DNA of 11,224 nucleotides from Bacteroidia bacterium (GCA_016650355.1 JAENVX010000365.1:1-11224); one strand, 5' to 3'. Positions 1 through 6,926 are shown, counted from the stretch's first letter. Notes: generated by a model from the sequence alone, not told the origin. Numbers and translations: made by a program.

Positions 1-1
1 C

Positions 2-2500
2 TTCAACACTTCAGCAAGTTTTGTAAAGCGGATTCTAACTATTTCAATCATTACAATCATTGTTGGCGCTTTACTACTTTCCTTTTCCAATGCCCCGCTT
101 CCGGCTTATCACTTAGCAGCATCTGGATATATTGCTGCTATTATCCTGAGTGTGATCTTTATCGTTATGGTATCACATGAAATTCTCGCATTGTTCATCA
201 ATCTGGTAAGCAGAGGAACACGGCAAATAAAAAGTCTGAAACATTTTTTAATCATCAGCGCCATCTACATGGTGAATATTTTTTTAGCGTACGCTAATAA
301 GATCAATCTGATCGAATGGGACTACTTGGCTATTAATTTTTTTTTGCTTCTCACTATCTCTGGCATCCTGGGAATTTGGGGTTTCAGGCAGAGACAATCT
401 CAGTACGAAGGCATTATTGATGCCGATCCTTTTGGAGTCTACCTTTTCGTAAGCCTGGCTTGCATTTGCTTTGGAGCAATCGCATGGTTTATTTCCTGTT
501 CAAATGATCCCGCTATTTCGGCTCTGCAAGATGTAATCATTTACAGCCACCTCGGGTTTGGTATTATATTTTTATTGTACGTGCTGTCCAATTTTATGGG
601 CATGCTTAATGAAAACCTACAGGTGTATAGGGTGTTGTATCAGCCGAACAACATGCCCTATTTTACTTTTCGCTTTGCCGGGATCATTGCCACGCTTGCA
701 TTTGTGTTTTACAATACATGGCAAGTTCCTGTACGGAATGCGCAAGCCGGCTACTACAATGCCATGGCTGATATTTACAAATCCAATAGTCCAAAATTAG
801 CTGAGGCATACTACACCACTGCTGGTACATATGGCTTTCAGAACCATCATGCTAACTATGCTATCGCTAACCTTGAAGCCAAACGAGGTGACGAGTATAA
901 AGAAAGTACATTTTACAAGCGAGCCTCCGGTACCAGACCTACTGAAATGTCGTATCTCAATTGGACGGATACTTATCAGCGCAAACAATCCTGGCTGGAA
1001 GCTATGCTCACACTTCAGGAAAGTTCAAAGGATTTTCCGAAAAGTGGGGCAATAAAAAATACGCAGGGTTTGATTTATGCTAAGTTAAACATTCTCGATT
1101 CCGCGCTTTTCCTATTAGAAGAATCAAGAGGTTATCCGTTGTCAAAAAATCCTGCCGAAACGAATATTGTAGGATTAATAGCACAAAAAAACTTACCTAT
1201 TGACGCAGACTCTTTATTTAATCTCATCGGCTCAACACATGCAGGGTTCGAAGCGAATACGCTGGCACTTGCCAACTTACAGGGAGAAAAAATTCAAATG
1301 CAACTATCATTACCAAAAGATTCTGTTCTAGATCTTTTTTCAGCAACGCTTCTCCAAAATTACCTAATCAATCATCTTGGTGAAGTCGATTCCACAACCA
1401 TTAATCAAACTATTAACCTGGCACGCGTCAAAGGTAATGCTCACTATGCAGGGGACTTACTCTTCACTAGTGCCTTGTCGCTATACGCGGATGGGCAAGT
1501 GGGCAAAGCTTTTAGTTTATTGGAAGAAGTAATATTTTCAAGCAATAAACAGGGCAAACTAAATAACATTCTAGCGCTATGGGCGCTGGAGCAAGATGCT
1601 CCAGATGTGGCTCTTAAATATTTAACCTACGCGATTGATCAAAAATTTGCAGATGCCTCATTAACAAATGCCATTGCGCTTTCTGAAGCGGGCAAGTTGG
1701 GAGAAGCAATTGTTGCTTGGGATAGTTTAAAATCACAAGGAGATACCACCCAACTTGAAATGGCTGAAAGCAGTCTTAGGGTGCTAGCACTTCCTGAAGA
1801 ATTTGTCAGCAAATTTACGGATACTGACAAGTATCAATACTGTAGATACCGAATTGAACCATATGATTCATCCTCTTTCTTGAAAGTGATGATGTGCATC
1901 AAAAATAATGATCTGCGGGCAAAAGCAATACTAGATAGAACGAGAAAACTATTGAACCTGGACGATCTGAGGGCTGCTTCTCAAGTATTTCAGAAAATTA
2001 ACGGCATTGAGATGAGTGATAAAAACTTGTATCAAGATTTTAAACATACCGAACTCCGGGTTTTGGCTGCGAAAAGAGACTTTCGTTCATTGGAACAACA
2101 ACTAAAAGTAGCCACCTTCCGAAAGGACCAAAAGAACCAACTAATTTTCTACACAACCTTAATCAGTGAAAGCACTGGACAAAATGGTGAAATACAGAAA
2201 AACTATCAATGGCTCTCCACAGCAAATCCATTTTTTGATGAGGCTATCGTTGAGGCAGCCCGGTTCTTTAAGACAAACAGCAAAGAGCGATTGAAGACCT
2301 ACACTATTTTAGTAAACGCATTACAGACGAATCCGCAGTCTGTAAAGCTTTTAAAAGCCTACGGCCTTGAAGCATTTCAAATGGGGTTCGATGAATACGC
2401 CCAAAGTGCAATTGATCAATTGGCTGAGTTGATCGGGCAACCATCTGTAAATAAATTTCTATTTGAGAATCGTAAAGCACTGGTTCCTCAAAATAACTAA
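2..2500 (+). CDS. Polytopic membrane protein with C-terminal TPR-like domain, 5'-truncated by window edge
   Basis: I do not recognise a named family. The frame has no stop back to base 2, so 832 residues are visible and the true start lies outside the window; the GTG at 152 falls inside a predicted membrane helix and is not a credible start. Visible residues about 11-30, 37-64, 82-98, 107-128, 140-163, 177-200 and 222-241 form hydrophobic segments, so at least seven membrane passes are likely. From about residue 245 the chain is soluble and helix-rich, with repeated helix pairs carrying Tyr/Ala/Leu at TPR-like spacing (for example around 245-300, 330-380 and 490-560), continuing to the C-terminus. 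TPR arrays are protein-protein scaffolds, so an envelope assembly or export role is possible, but the function is unknown. It ends 59 bases before gcvT on the same strand. A run of nine T lies at 337-345 inside the coding region without breaking the frame. Confidence 0.85.
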   Translation, partial: FNTSASFVKRILTISIITIIVGALLLSFSNAPLPAYHLAASGYIAAIILSVIFIVMVSHEILALFINLVSRGTRQIKSLKHFLIISAIYMVNIFLAYANKINLIEWDYLAINFFLLLTISGILGIWGFRQRQSQYEGIIDADPFGVYLFVSLACICFGAIAWFISCSNDPAISALQDVIIYSHLGFGIIFLLYVLSNFMGMLNENLQVYRVLYQPNNMPYFTFRFAGIIATLAFVFYNTWQVPVRNAQAGYYNAMADIYKSNSPKLAEAYYTTAGTYGFQNHHANYAIANLEAKRGDEYKESTFYKRASGTRPTEMSYLNWTDTYQRKQSWLEAMLTLQESSKDFPKSGAIKNTQGLIYAKLNILDSALFLLEESRGYPLSKNPAETNIVGLIAQKNLPIDADSLFNLIGSTHAGFEANTLALANLQGEKIQMQLSLPKDSVLDLFSATLLQNYLINHLGEVDSTTINQTINLARVKGNAHYAGDLLFTSALSLYADGQVGKAFSLLEEVIFSSNKQGKLNNILALWALEQDAPDVALKYLTYAIDQKFADASLTNAIALSEAGKLGEAIVAWDSLKSQGDTTQLEMAESSLRVLALPEEFVSKFTDTDKYQYCRYRIEPYDSSSFLKVMMCIKNNDLRAKAILDRTRKLLNLDDLRAASQVFQKINGIEMSDKNLYQDFKHTELRVLAAKRDFRSLEQQLKVATFRKDQKNQLIFYTTLISESTGQNGEIQKNYQWLSTANPFFDEAIVEAARFFKTNSKERLKTYTILVNALQTNPQSVKLLKAYGLEAFQMGFDEYAQSAIDQLAELIGQPSVNKFLFENRKALVPQNN

Positions 2501-2532
2501 CTTCTTACAATTAATAGCCATCGACTTTATGT

Positions 2533-2540
2533 TAACTTTG
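2533..2540 (+). promoter_or_regulatory. Bacteroidota-type -7 box upstream of gcvT
   Basis: The octamer TAACTTTG matches the Bacteroidota housekeeping -7 consensus TAnnTTTG exactly and ends 19 bases before the gcvT start codon, giving a short leader. No convincing TTG-type -33 element is seen at the usual distance, so this is a single-box match. It would let gcvT-comB be transcribed apart from the upstream membrane protein gene. Confidence 0.45.
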
Positions 2541-2559
2541 CCCACTTTATTCAAATTAC

Positions 2560-3645
2560 ATGGAGATAAAATTCGTTCCACTCAATCACATACATGAAAA
2601 ATTAGGTGGCAAAATGGTTCCCTTTGCCGGGTACAATATGCCTGTGCGATATTCTTCCGACATTGAGGAACACATGACCGTGAGAAATGGTGTTGGTGTA
2701 TTTGACGTATCGCACATGGGTGAGTTTTCATTGAAAGGACCAAATGCGTTGGATCTCATCCAACGGGTAACAAGTAATGATGCTTCTAAACTAATTGATG
2801 GACAAGCTCAATATTCATGTTTACCCAATGAAACAGGTGGCATTGTAGATGACCTGATTGTGTACAAGATCAAAGACAACGATTATCTATTGGTCGTAAA
2901 TGCCTCAAATATTGATAAGGATTGGAATTGGATTTCAAACTATAACAGTAAGGGCGCAGAGATGAAAAATATCTCGGACGACATATGTCTATTTGCTGTG
3001 CAAGGCCCCAAAGCAGTTGGGGTTTTACAAAGACTAACCAAGACTGACCTGTCCACAATAAAATATTATCATTTTTCAGTTGGTGAATTTGCTGGCGTCA
3101 ATGATGTGATGATGAGTAACACTGGCTACACGGGGGCCGGAGGTTTTGAAATTTATGTGAATAAAGCTTACGCTGAAAAAGTTTGGAATACCATATTCGA
3201 AGCGGGTAAAGATGAAAACATTAAACCTATTGGCCTTGGCGCGCGCGACACACTTCGCTTGGAAATGGGTTTCTGTTTGTATGGAAATGATATTGACGAC
3301 ACCACCTCGCCACTAGAGGGCGGACTTGGATGGATTACAAAATTCACAAAAGACTTTACTAATTCAGTCAATCTTAAAAAGCAAAAAGAGGCTGGCGTAA
3401 TTAAAAAACTTGTCGGATTTAAAATGATTGATAAAGGAATTCCACGGCATGATTATCCAATCAAAGATGCGACAGGCAATATTATCGGAAGAGTTACTTC
3501 AGGGACGCAGTCGCCATTGTTGGGAATTGGAATTGGATTGGGTTATGTTGCTACCGCCTCTGCCACCATTGGATCTGAAATTTTCATTGAGGTAAGAGGG
3601 AAAAGCCTAAAAGCAATTGTAAGTAAAATGCCTTTGGTTAGTTAA
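2560..3645 (+). CDS. gcvT: Aminomethyltransferase (glycine cleavage system T protein)
   Basis: T protein of the glycine cleavage system. It takes the aminomethyl group from the lipoyl arm of GcvH and transfers the one-carbon unit to tetrahydrofolate, releasing ammonia; it is cytoplasmic. The 361-residue length is typical. The family N-terminal block is present (MVPFAGYNMPV, residues 19-29), as are FDVSHMGEF (48-56), the folate-site GGIVDDLIVY (93-102), TGYTGAGGFEIY (188-199), GARDTLRLEMGFCLYGNDID (227-246) and the C-terminal barrel motif. Tyr85, Asp98, Tyr190, Glu197 and Arg229 line up at a constant offset of two with the folate-contacting residues I recall for the Thermotoga maritima enzyme, so the active site looks intact. 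The ATG at 2560 is preferred because it gives the usual short N-terminus before the HEKLGGKMVPFAGY segment. The stop TAA overlaps the comB ATG by one base (TAATG), implying translational coupling. gcvH and gcvP are not in the window. Confidence 0.96.
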   Translation: MEIKFVPLNHIHEKLGGKMVPFAGYNMPVRYSSDIEEHMTVRNGVGVFDVSHMGEFSLKGPNALDLIQRVTSNDASKLIDGQAQYSCLPNETGGIVDDLIVYKIKDNDYLLVVNASNIDKDWNWISNYNSKGAEMKNISDDICLFAVQGPKAVGVLQRLTKTDLSTIKYYHFSVGEFAGVNDVMMSNTGYTGAGGFEIYVNKAYAEKVWNTIFEAGKDENIKPIGLGARDTLRLEMGFCLYGNDIDDTTSPLEGGLGWITKFTKDFTNSVNLKKQKEAGVIKKLVGFKMIDKGIPRHDYPIKDATGNIIGRVTSGTQSPLLGIGIGLGYVATASATIGSEIFIEVRGKSLKAIVSKMPLVS

Positions 3646-4346
3646 TGAAAACAATTGACGTTTGCCTAAGCCCTGAACTTGTGCACCTCTATGACGTAGA
3701 GGATAAAACAGTAGTTGTAGTTGATATTTTCAGAGCTACCTCCTGCATGGTAACTGCCTTCGCCCATGGAGTTGAAAGTATTACTCCTTTTGCTAATCTC
3801 GAAATATGCAGAGAGATGAAAGCAAAAGGTTACGTTACCTCCGGCGAACGCAATGGCGAAAAAGTAAGAGGTTTTGATATGGGCAATTCTCCGTTCGAAT
3901 ACATGGGAGATTCTATAAGAGGTCAGAAAATTGCCTTCACTACCACCAATGGAACTCAGGCCATTGAAAAAGCGAGAGGAGCAAAAGAAGTTATTATTGG
4001 CTCTTTTCTAAATTTATCCTCTGTTGTCAAGAATCTTCTTTTAGGTGAGAATAGTATCTTAATTGTATGTGCAGGATGGAAAGGCAAAGTGAATCTCGAA
4101 GACACATTGTTCGCTGGGGCAGTCGTTGATAAATTAAGAAATTATATAGAACCCGATTGCGATGCACCGCTAGCCGCGCAACAACTTTATACAATCGCTA
4201 AAAACGACATGGTAAAGTTTCTTAGCACATCATCTCATGTTAAAAGGCTGAACAGGTTGAACGTTTTTAAGGATATTGAATTTTGTCTTACTCCTGATCA
4301 ATACAAAGTGGTACCTAGGCTAATTCGCGGAATATTAAAAGTGTAA
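3645..4346 (+). CDS. comB: ComB-family 2-phosphosulfolactate phosphatase
   Basis: ComB hydrolyses 2-phosphosulfolactate to 3-sulfolactate; the activity is known from coenzyme M synthesis in methanogens, and homologues occur widely in bacteria that make no coenzyme M. The 233-residue length fits the family. Family motifs visible are VVVDIFRATSCMVTA (24-38, with the conserved Asp27 and Arg30), SGERNG (66-71), GFDMGNSP (76-83), TTTNGTQAI (99-107) and CAGWKG followed by LEDTLFAG (142-158). No signal peptide is present, so it is cytoplasmic. It overlaps gcvT by one base. No comA or comC partner is in the window, so the true bacterial substrate is open; a general 2-phospho-acid or sulfonate-related phosphatase role is possible. 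Family assignment is firm, physiological role uncertain. Confidence 0.88.
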   Translation: MKTIDVCLSPELVHLYDVEDKTVVVVDIFRATSCMVTAFAHGVESITPFANLEICREMKAKGYVTSGERNGEKVRGFDMGNSPFEYMGDSIRGQKIAFTTTNGTQAIEKARGAKEVIIGSFLNLSSVVKNLLLGENSILIVCAGWKGKVNLEDTLFAGAVVDKLRNYIEPDCDAPLAAQQLYTIAKNDMVKFLSTSSHVKRLNRLNVFKDIEFCLTPDQYKVVPRLIRGILKV

Positions 4347-4374
4347 TACTTCAAAATATTTTCGTTAGACGATT

Positions 4375-4701
4375 TCATTTAAGTTTTGGATTCTGATGGT
4401 GACGGTCTTTATCACGAAGGGTTTTCTTTTTCATATTTTTTTCAAAAGCTTTTGTAAGATCAACACCGGTCTGATTTGCCAGACAAATCAAAACCCAAAG
4501 TACATCAGCCATCTCATCGCCTAAGTCTTTATCCTTATCGGATTCCTTTTCGGATTGTTCACCATATCGTCTTGCCATTATTCTGGATACCTCTCCTACC
4601 TCTTCAGCAAGGATTGCCGTATTGGTAAGTTCGTTAAAGTATCGAACACCATGCGTCTTGATCCACTGATCGACTTGTTGTTGGGCTTGCTGGATAGTCA
4701 T
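4375..4701 (-). CDS. MazG-like nucleotide pyrophosphohydrolase
   Basis: Small all-alpha NTP pyrophosphohydrolase of the MazG/dCTPase superfamily, which hydrolyses nucleoside triphosphates to the monophosphate and pyrophosphate, generally as house-cleaning of non-canonical or excess nucleotides. The single domain of 108 residues carries the Mg-binding pattern: LAEEVGEV (31-38; Glu33, Glu34, Glu37) and GDEMADVLW (61-69; Glu63, Asp66). The tail from about residue 86 is very basic (Lys/Arg-rich). The protein is cytoplasmic. It lies 33 bases downstream of the D-Ala-D-Ala dipeptidase gene on the same strand, probably co-transcribed, although no functional link is obvious. It converges on comB with only 28 bases between the stops. 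The exact nucleotide substrate cannot be read from the sequence. Confidence 0.88.
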   Translation of the reverse strand: MTIQQAQQQVDQWIKTHGVRYFNELTNTAILAEEVGEVSRIMARRYGEQSEKESDKDKDLGDEMADVLWVLICLANQTGVDLTKAFEKNMKKKTLRDKDRHHQNPKLK

Positions 4702-4734
4702 TCTAAAAGATTTTAATCCCTTTAATAACAGTAT

Positions 4735-5409
4735 TTATTTCATCAACTCTTCAAAATCAATATCCATGACTTCAAATTTTTGCCAGCCAACAAAATCAAA
4801 GTGCCACCATTCAGAAGCATTTACCTTAAATCCATGTCTTTCCATCGCATTAATAATCAGTTCCCGATTTTTACGAGCAACGGGATCGGTGATCGGGGTA
4901 GTAGGCCAGGCATCTTTGCTGAACGAATCATAACCTGTTGGCATCTTTAGCTCTTCTTTTGTTTTTAGGTCAATTATTGTCATGTCTAGTGCGCAGCCAC
5001 GATTGTGTCGAGAGCCACGGTAGGGTGAAGCTACATAAGTCGTATCGTGATAGGTCTCATAAAACTTTACAGTAGCCTTGTATGGCCGATAGGCATCATA
5101 GATTTTCACACCAAGACCTTGCTTTTCCAAATCAGCTTGTGCCCTTTTGAGTGCTTCCGCAACTGGCCTCCTTGCATAGGCTTTTGCGAGGTTATAGATT
5201 TTCTCTGAGGTAAAATTATTAGTGGTGGCATACCGGATATCCAATACGATGCCCGGCACAAATTTCTCAAGATCCACCAATTCTTTTTCCGGATTTGCTT
5301 TGAGCGTAGCTTGATACTCGAGCAGCGTGGTCGGTTTCAGACCATATTTGTTTTGAGAAAGAACGCTCCCTGAGAGGAGAATAAATAAGGCACCCAAAGC
5401 AAATTTCAT
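4735..5409 (-). CDS. Secreted D-alanyl-D-alanine dipeptidase (VanX/DdpX type, peptidase M15D)
   Basis: Zinc metallopeptidase of the VanX/DdpX family, which cleaves the dipeptide D-Ala-D-Ala. Within 224 residues the zinc and catalytic signatures are all visible: YDAYRP (104-109, with the conserved Arg108), SRHNRGCALD (133-142; His135 and Asp142 as ligands) and EWWHFDF (200-206; catalytic Glu200, ligand His203). Residues 1-18 form a signal peptide with a likely cleavage after Val-Leu-Ser, so the enzyme should act in the periplasm. The vancomycin-resistance VanX is cytoplasmic, and no vanHA-like ligase or dehydrogenase neighbours exist here, so peptidoglycan recycling or dipeptide scavenging is more likely than resistance. 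It is the first gene of a minus-strand pair with the MazG-like gene. It starts at ATG (5409), directly ahead of the signal peptide. Confidence 0.92.
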   Translation of the reverse strand: MKFALGALFILLSGSVLSQNKYGLKPTTLLEYQATLKANPEKELVDLEKFVPGIVLDIRYATTNNFTSEKIYNLAKAYARRPVAEALKRAQADLEKQGLGVKIYDAYRPYKATVKFYETYHDTTYVASPYRGSRHNRGCALDMTIIDLKTKEELKMPTGYDSFSKDAWPTTPITDPVARKNRELIINAMERHGFKVNASEWWHFDFVGWQKFEVMDIDFEELMK

Positions 5410-5577
5410 AGTCTATTAATTTCAAACAAGGTAAAAAATTCGTGCCAATTATTTTATCTTTCGTGCCTTCCGAGCTCTATGAAAAGGATCAACCATATTA
5501 TTCACGCTAAAATGCTCATGAACAAGAAAGAGTTTGCAGCCAAATCCAGTAATAGGCCTATCTTGAAACCTTAAACC
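5410..5577. promoter_or_regulatory. Divergent intergenic region with spaced direct repeat
   Basis: The 168 bases lie between the divergent dipeptidase gene and the three-gene Rieske group, so promoters for both directions must be here unless transcription reads through. The octamer TTCGTGCC occurs twice in the same orientation, at 5439-5446 and 5460-5467, spaced 21 bases start to start (two helical turns), which is compatible with an operator. A near-match to the Bacteroidota -7 box, TATCTTTC at 5455-5462 (one mismatch to TAnnTTTG), sits between and partly over the second copy and points toward the Rieske group. A reading frame of 31 codons runs from ATG 5479 to TAA 5574, three bases before the next start. 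No inverted repeat or terminator was seen. Confidence 0.35.
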
Positions 5578-5922
5578 ATGTGGAGAAACTTATCAGGCAA
5601 CGCTAAATTTTCAATCATAGCTTTTCTGCTAACCATGGCGCTGGGGCTCTTAAGCATGGGTGCGCTCGGTTACGGATTATATTTTCTAGTTTCCCCTTTC
5701 CTGGAAAAGGATCTTGATTCGCTTCGTGGCGATATTACCTGGCCAACAGTGCTTATTGTGGGCATGCTTTCATCTATTGGGTTTCTATTCGCAGGAGTCG
5801 TCTTTCGATTTCTAAGATTCCGAATTAAGGAATTAGCATCATACCTTGTTTATGCAATTATCCTCTGGGCCTGGGTTCTCTTGCTATGGTATGTTTTCCT
5901 GAACTTTTCTATAATTCAATAG
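5578..5922 (+). CDS. Small membrane protein with three predicted helices, function unknown
   Basis: I do not recognise a family. The 114-residue product has three strongly hydrophobic segments at about residues 11-38, 55-77 and 86-110, separated by a short acidic loop (EKDLDSLRGD, 43-52) and a basic turn (RFLRFRIKE, 77-85). There is no cleavable signal peptide and no Cys or His, so it is unlikely to bind heme or iron-sulfur itself. It starts the tight three-gene run: its stop is six bases before the 194-residue membrane protein, which is followed after five bases by the Rieske lipoprotein. This makes an accessory or assembly subunit of that membrane module a reasonable inference. The ATG at 5578 is chosen because the in-frame protein begins immediately with a short basic N-terminus before the first helix. 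Confidence 0.75.
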   Translation: MWRNLSGNAKFSIIAFLLTMALGLLSMGALGYGLYFLVSPFLEKDLDSLRGDITWPTVLIVGMLSSIGFLFAGVVFRFLRFRIKELASYLVYAIILWAWVLLLWYVFLNFSIIQ

Positions 5923-5928
5923 TTAGTC

Positions 5929-6513
5929 ATGAATTACAAAAACGCTTTTCTAATCACATTAATAATAGAGGTAGCCGTTGCACTCTTAGCCGTAATTAAC
6001 TATGGAGTGACACTGGAGGCTTTACAAGCGGTCACCCGTTTCTCTGGAAGAGTGTCACTTGTTCTCTTTAGTTTAATCTTCCTTTTTCAAAAACAACTTC
6101 AGATCAAATCAATTTTATCCGAAAAGTACTTTTTGATTTTTGCCATTGCACATGGAATACATTTAATCGAGTTGCTTTCTTATGTTTATCTCTCCGGTGT
6201 AGCATTGGTGCCCTATCGTGTGGTGGGGGGGTTCCTGGCGTATGCATTTATTTTTGTCATGCCCTGGCTGGAGCAACTCCATCATCAATCAAAATTTAGT
6301 TCAAAACACTTTTCAATCATTACAGTCTTCTATCTTTACTATGTGTGGTTAATTTTTTTCATGACATACCTATCGCGCGTACAGGGCACGTTTCCTAACG
6401 CAGGCGGAAATTATGTTGAACATATTTCACTTTTGGGGTGGGTGGCTGTAATGCTCGGGATAAAACTTTCTGCTTTGATTTCTAATAAAAATTCAACTCC
6501 AAAATTTAATTAA
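5929..6513 (+). CDS. Six-helix membrane protein, possible ferric-reductase-like/b-type cytochrome domain
   Basis: The 194-residue protein shows six hydrophobic segments, about residues 6-27, 41-56, 66-90, 94-113, 127-148 and 166-185. Helix 3 carries two His (AHGIHLIEL, His75 and His78). His118, His119 and His127 lie at the loop/helix 5 boundary, and His165 lies before helix 6. The arrangement FSGRVSLVLF, then AHGIHL, then a Gly-Gly helix, then YYVWLIFFMTYLSR recalls short ferric-reductase-like transmembrane proteins (MsrQ/FRE-type fold), which hold heme between His of neighbouring helices. In such proteins I would expect a His near Tyr137/Tyr138 in helix 5, and here there are only tyrosines, so heme binding is unproven. 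The gene lies between the 3-TM gene (6-base gap) and the Rieske gene (5-base gap), which supports an electron-transfer role. A G7 run at 6225-6231 encodes Val-Gly-Gly. Confidence 0.75.
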   Translation: MNYKNAFLITLIIEVAVALLAVINYGVTLEALQAVTRFSGRVSLVLFSLIFLFQKQLQIKSILSEKYFLIFAIAHGIHLIELLSYVYLSGVALVPYRVVGGFLAYAFIFVMPWLEQLHHQSKFSSKHFSIITVFYLYYVWLIFFMTYLSRVQGTFPNAGGNYVEHISLLGWVAVMLGIKLSALISNKNSTPKFN

Positions 6514-6518
6514 GCCTT

Positions 6519-6926
6519 ATGGAACGTTCTGAATTTCTAAAATATTTTGGTACCGGATTGCTAGTTTGCACCGGCTGCAGTTTGGTTTCATGTGGAAACA
6601 ACGATGATCCTACGCCATCTGGAGTTGATTTTACGCTCGACTTAACATTGCCCGAAAATTCATCACTGCAAAGTGCGGGGGGCTCTGTTTCAAAAGATGG
6701 AGTGATCGTTGACAGAATATCCAGCAACGAGTTTACAGCTCTAAGTAGAGCGTGTACGCACGAAGGAACGAATGTCAACTATCGTTCTACTCAACAAGAC
6801 TTTCTGTGTCCCAACCACGGAAGTGTTTTCGATAAAAATGGCTCCGTCAAAACAGGACCAGCCACAAAGGTATTATTCAAATATAACACAGAGCTGACGG
6901 GAAACAGTTTGCGCGTGTTTTCCTAA
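6519..6926 (+). CDS. Rieske-type [2Fe-2S] lipoprotein
   Basis: Membrane-anchored Rieske iron-sulfur protein, probably carrying electrons in the periplasm. The cluster motif is visible as Cys79-Thr-His81 (box 1) and Cys97-Pro-Asn-His100-Gly (box 2), with the usual spacing between boxes. The N-terminus has an ERSEFLK stretch resembling the Tat motif S/T-R-R-x-F-L-K but with Ser in place of the second Arg, then a hydrophobic segment and a plausible lipobox Leu-Val-Ser-Cys25 followed by a Gly-Asn-Asn-Asp-Asp linker, so a lipoprotein is likely. The extra disulfide cysteines of respiratory Rieske proteins (CTHxGC and CPCH) are missing: Thr84 and Asn99 take their places. At 135 residues it is little more than the Rieske domain. 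It is not next to a bc1/b6f or oxygenase gene. Its partner may be the upstream six-helix protein. Confidence 0.9.
   Translation: MERSEFLKYFGTGLLVCTGCSLVSCGNNDDPTPSGVDFTLDLTLPENSSLQSAGGSVSKDGVIVDRISSNEFTALSRACTHEGTNVNYRSTQQDFLCPNHGSVFDKNGSVKTGPATKVLFKYNTELTGNSLRVFS

Noticed and set aside
152..154. GTG as the start of the first gene
   Set aside because: The frame is open to base 2 and the GTG lies in the middle of a predicted membrane helix.
4353..4372. Palindrome AAAATATTTT followed by a 4-bp stem (TCGT-TAG-ACGA) and a T-rich stretch between the convergent comB and MazG-like genes, as a bidirectional terminator
   Set aside because: The stem is only four base pairs and the palindrome is pure AT with no loop; too weak to call a terminator.
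4735..5409. Vancomycin-resistance gene vanX
   Set aside because: The family motif fits, but the signal peptide and absence of ligase, dehydrogenase or VanRS-like neighbours argue for wall-peptide turnover.
6506..6778. Minus-strand open frame of 90 codons opposite the Rieske gene
   Set aside because: The opposite strand encodes a clear Rieske domain with lipoprotein leader; nothing supports the antisense frame.
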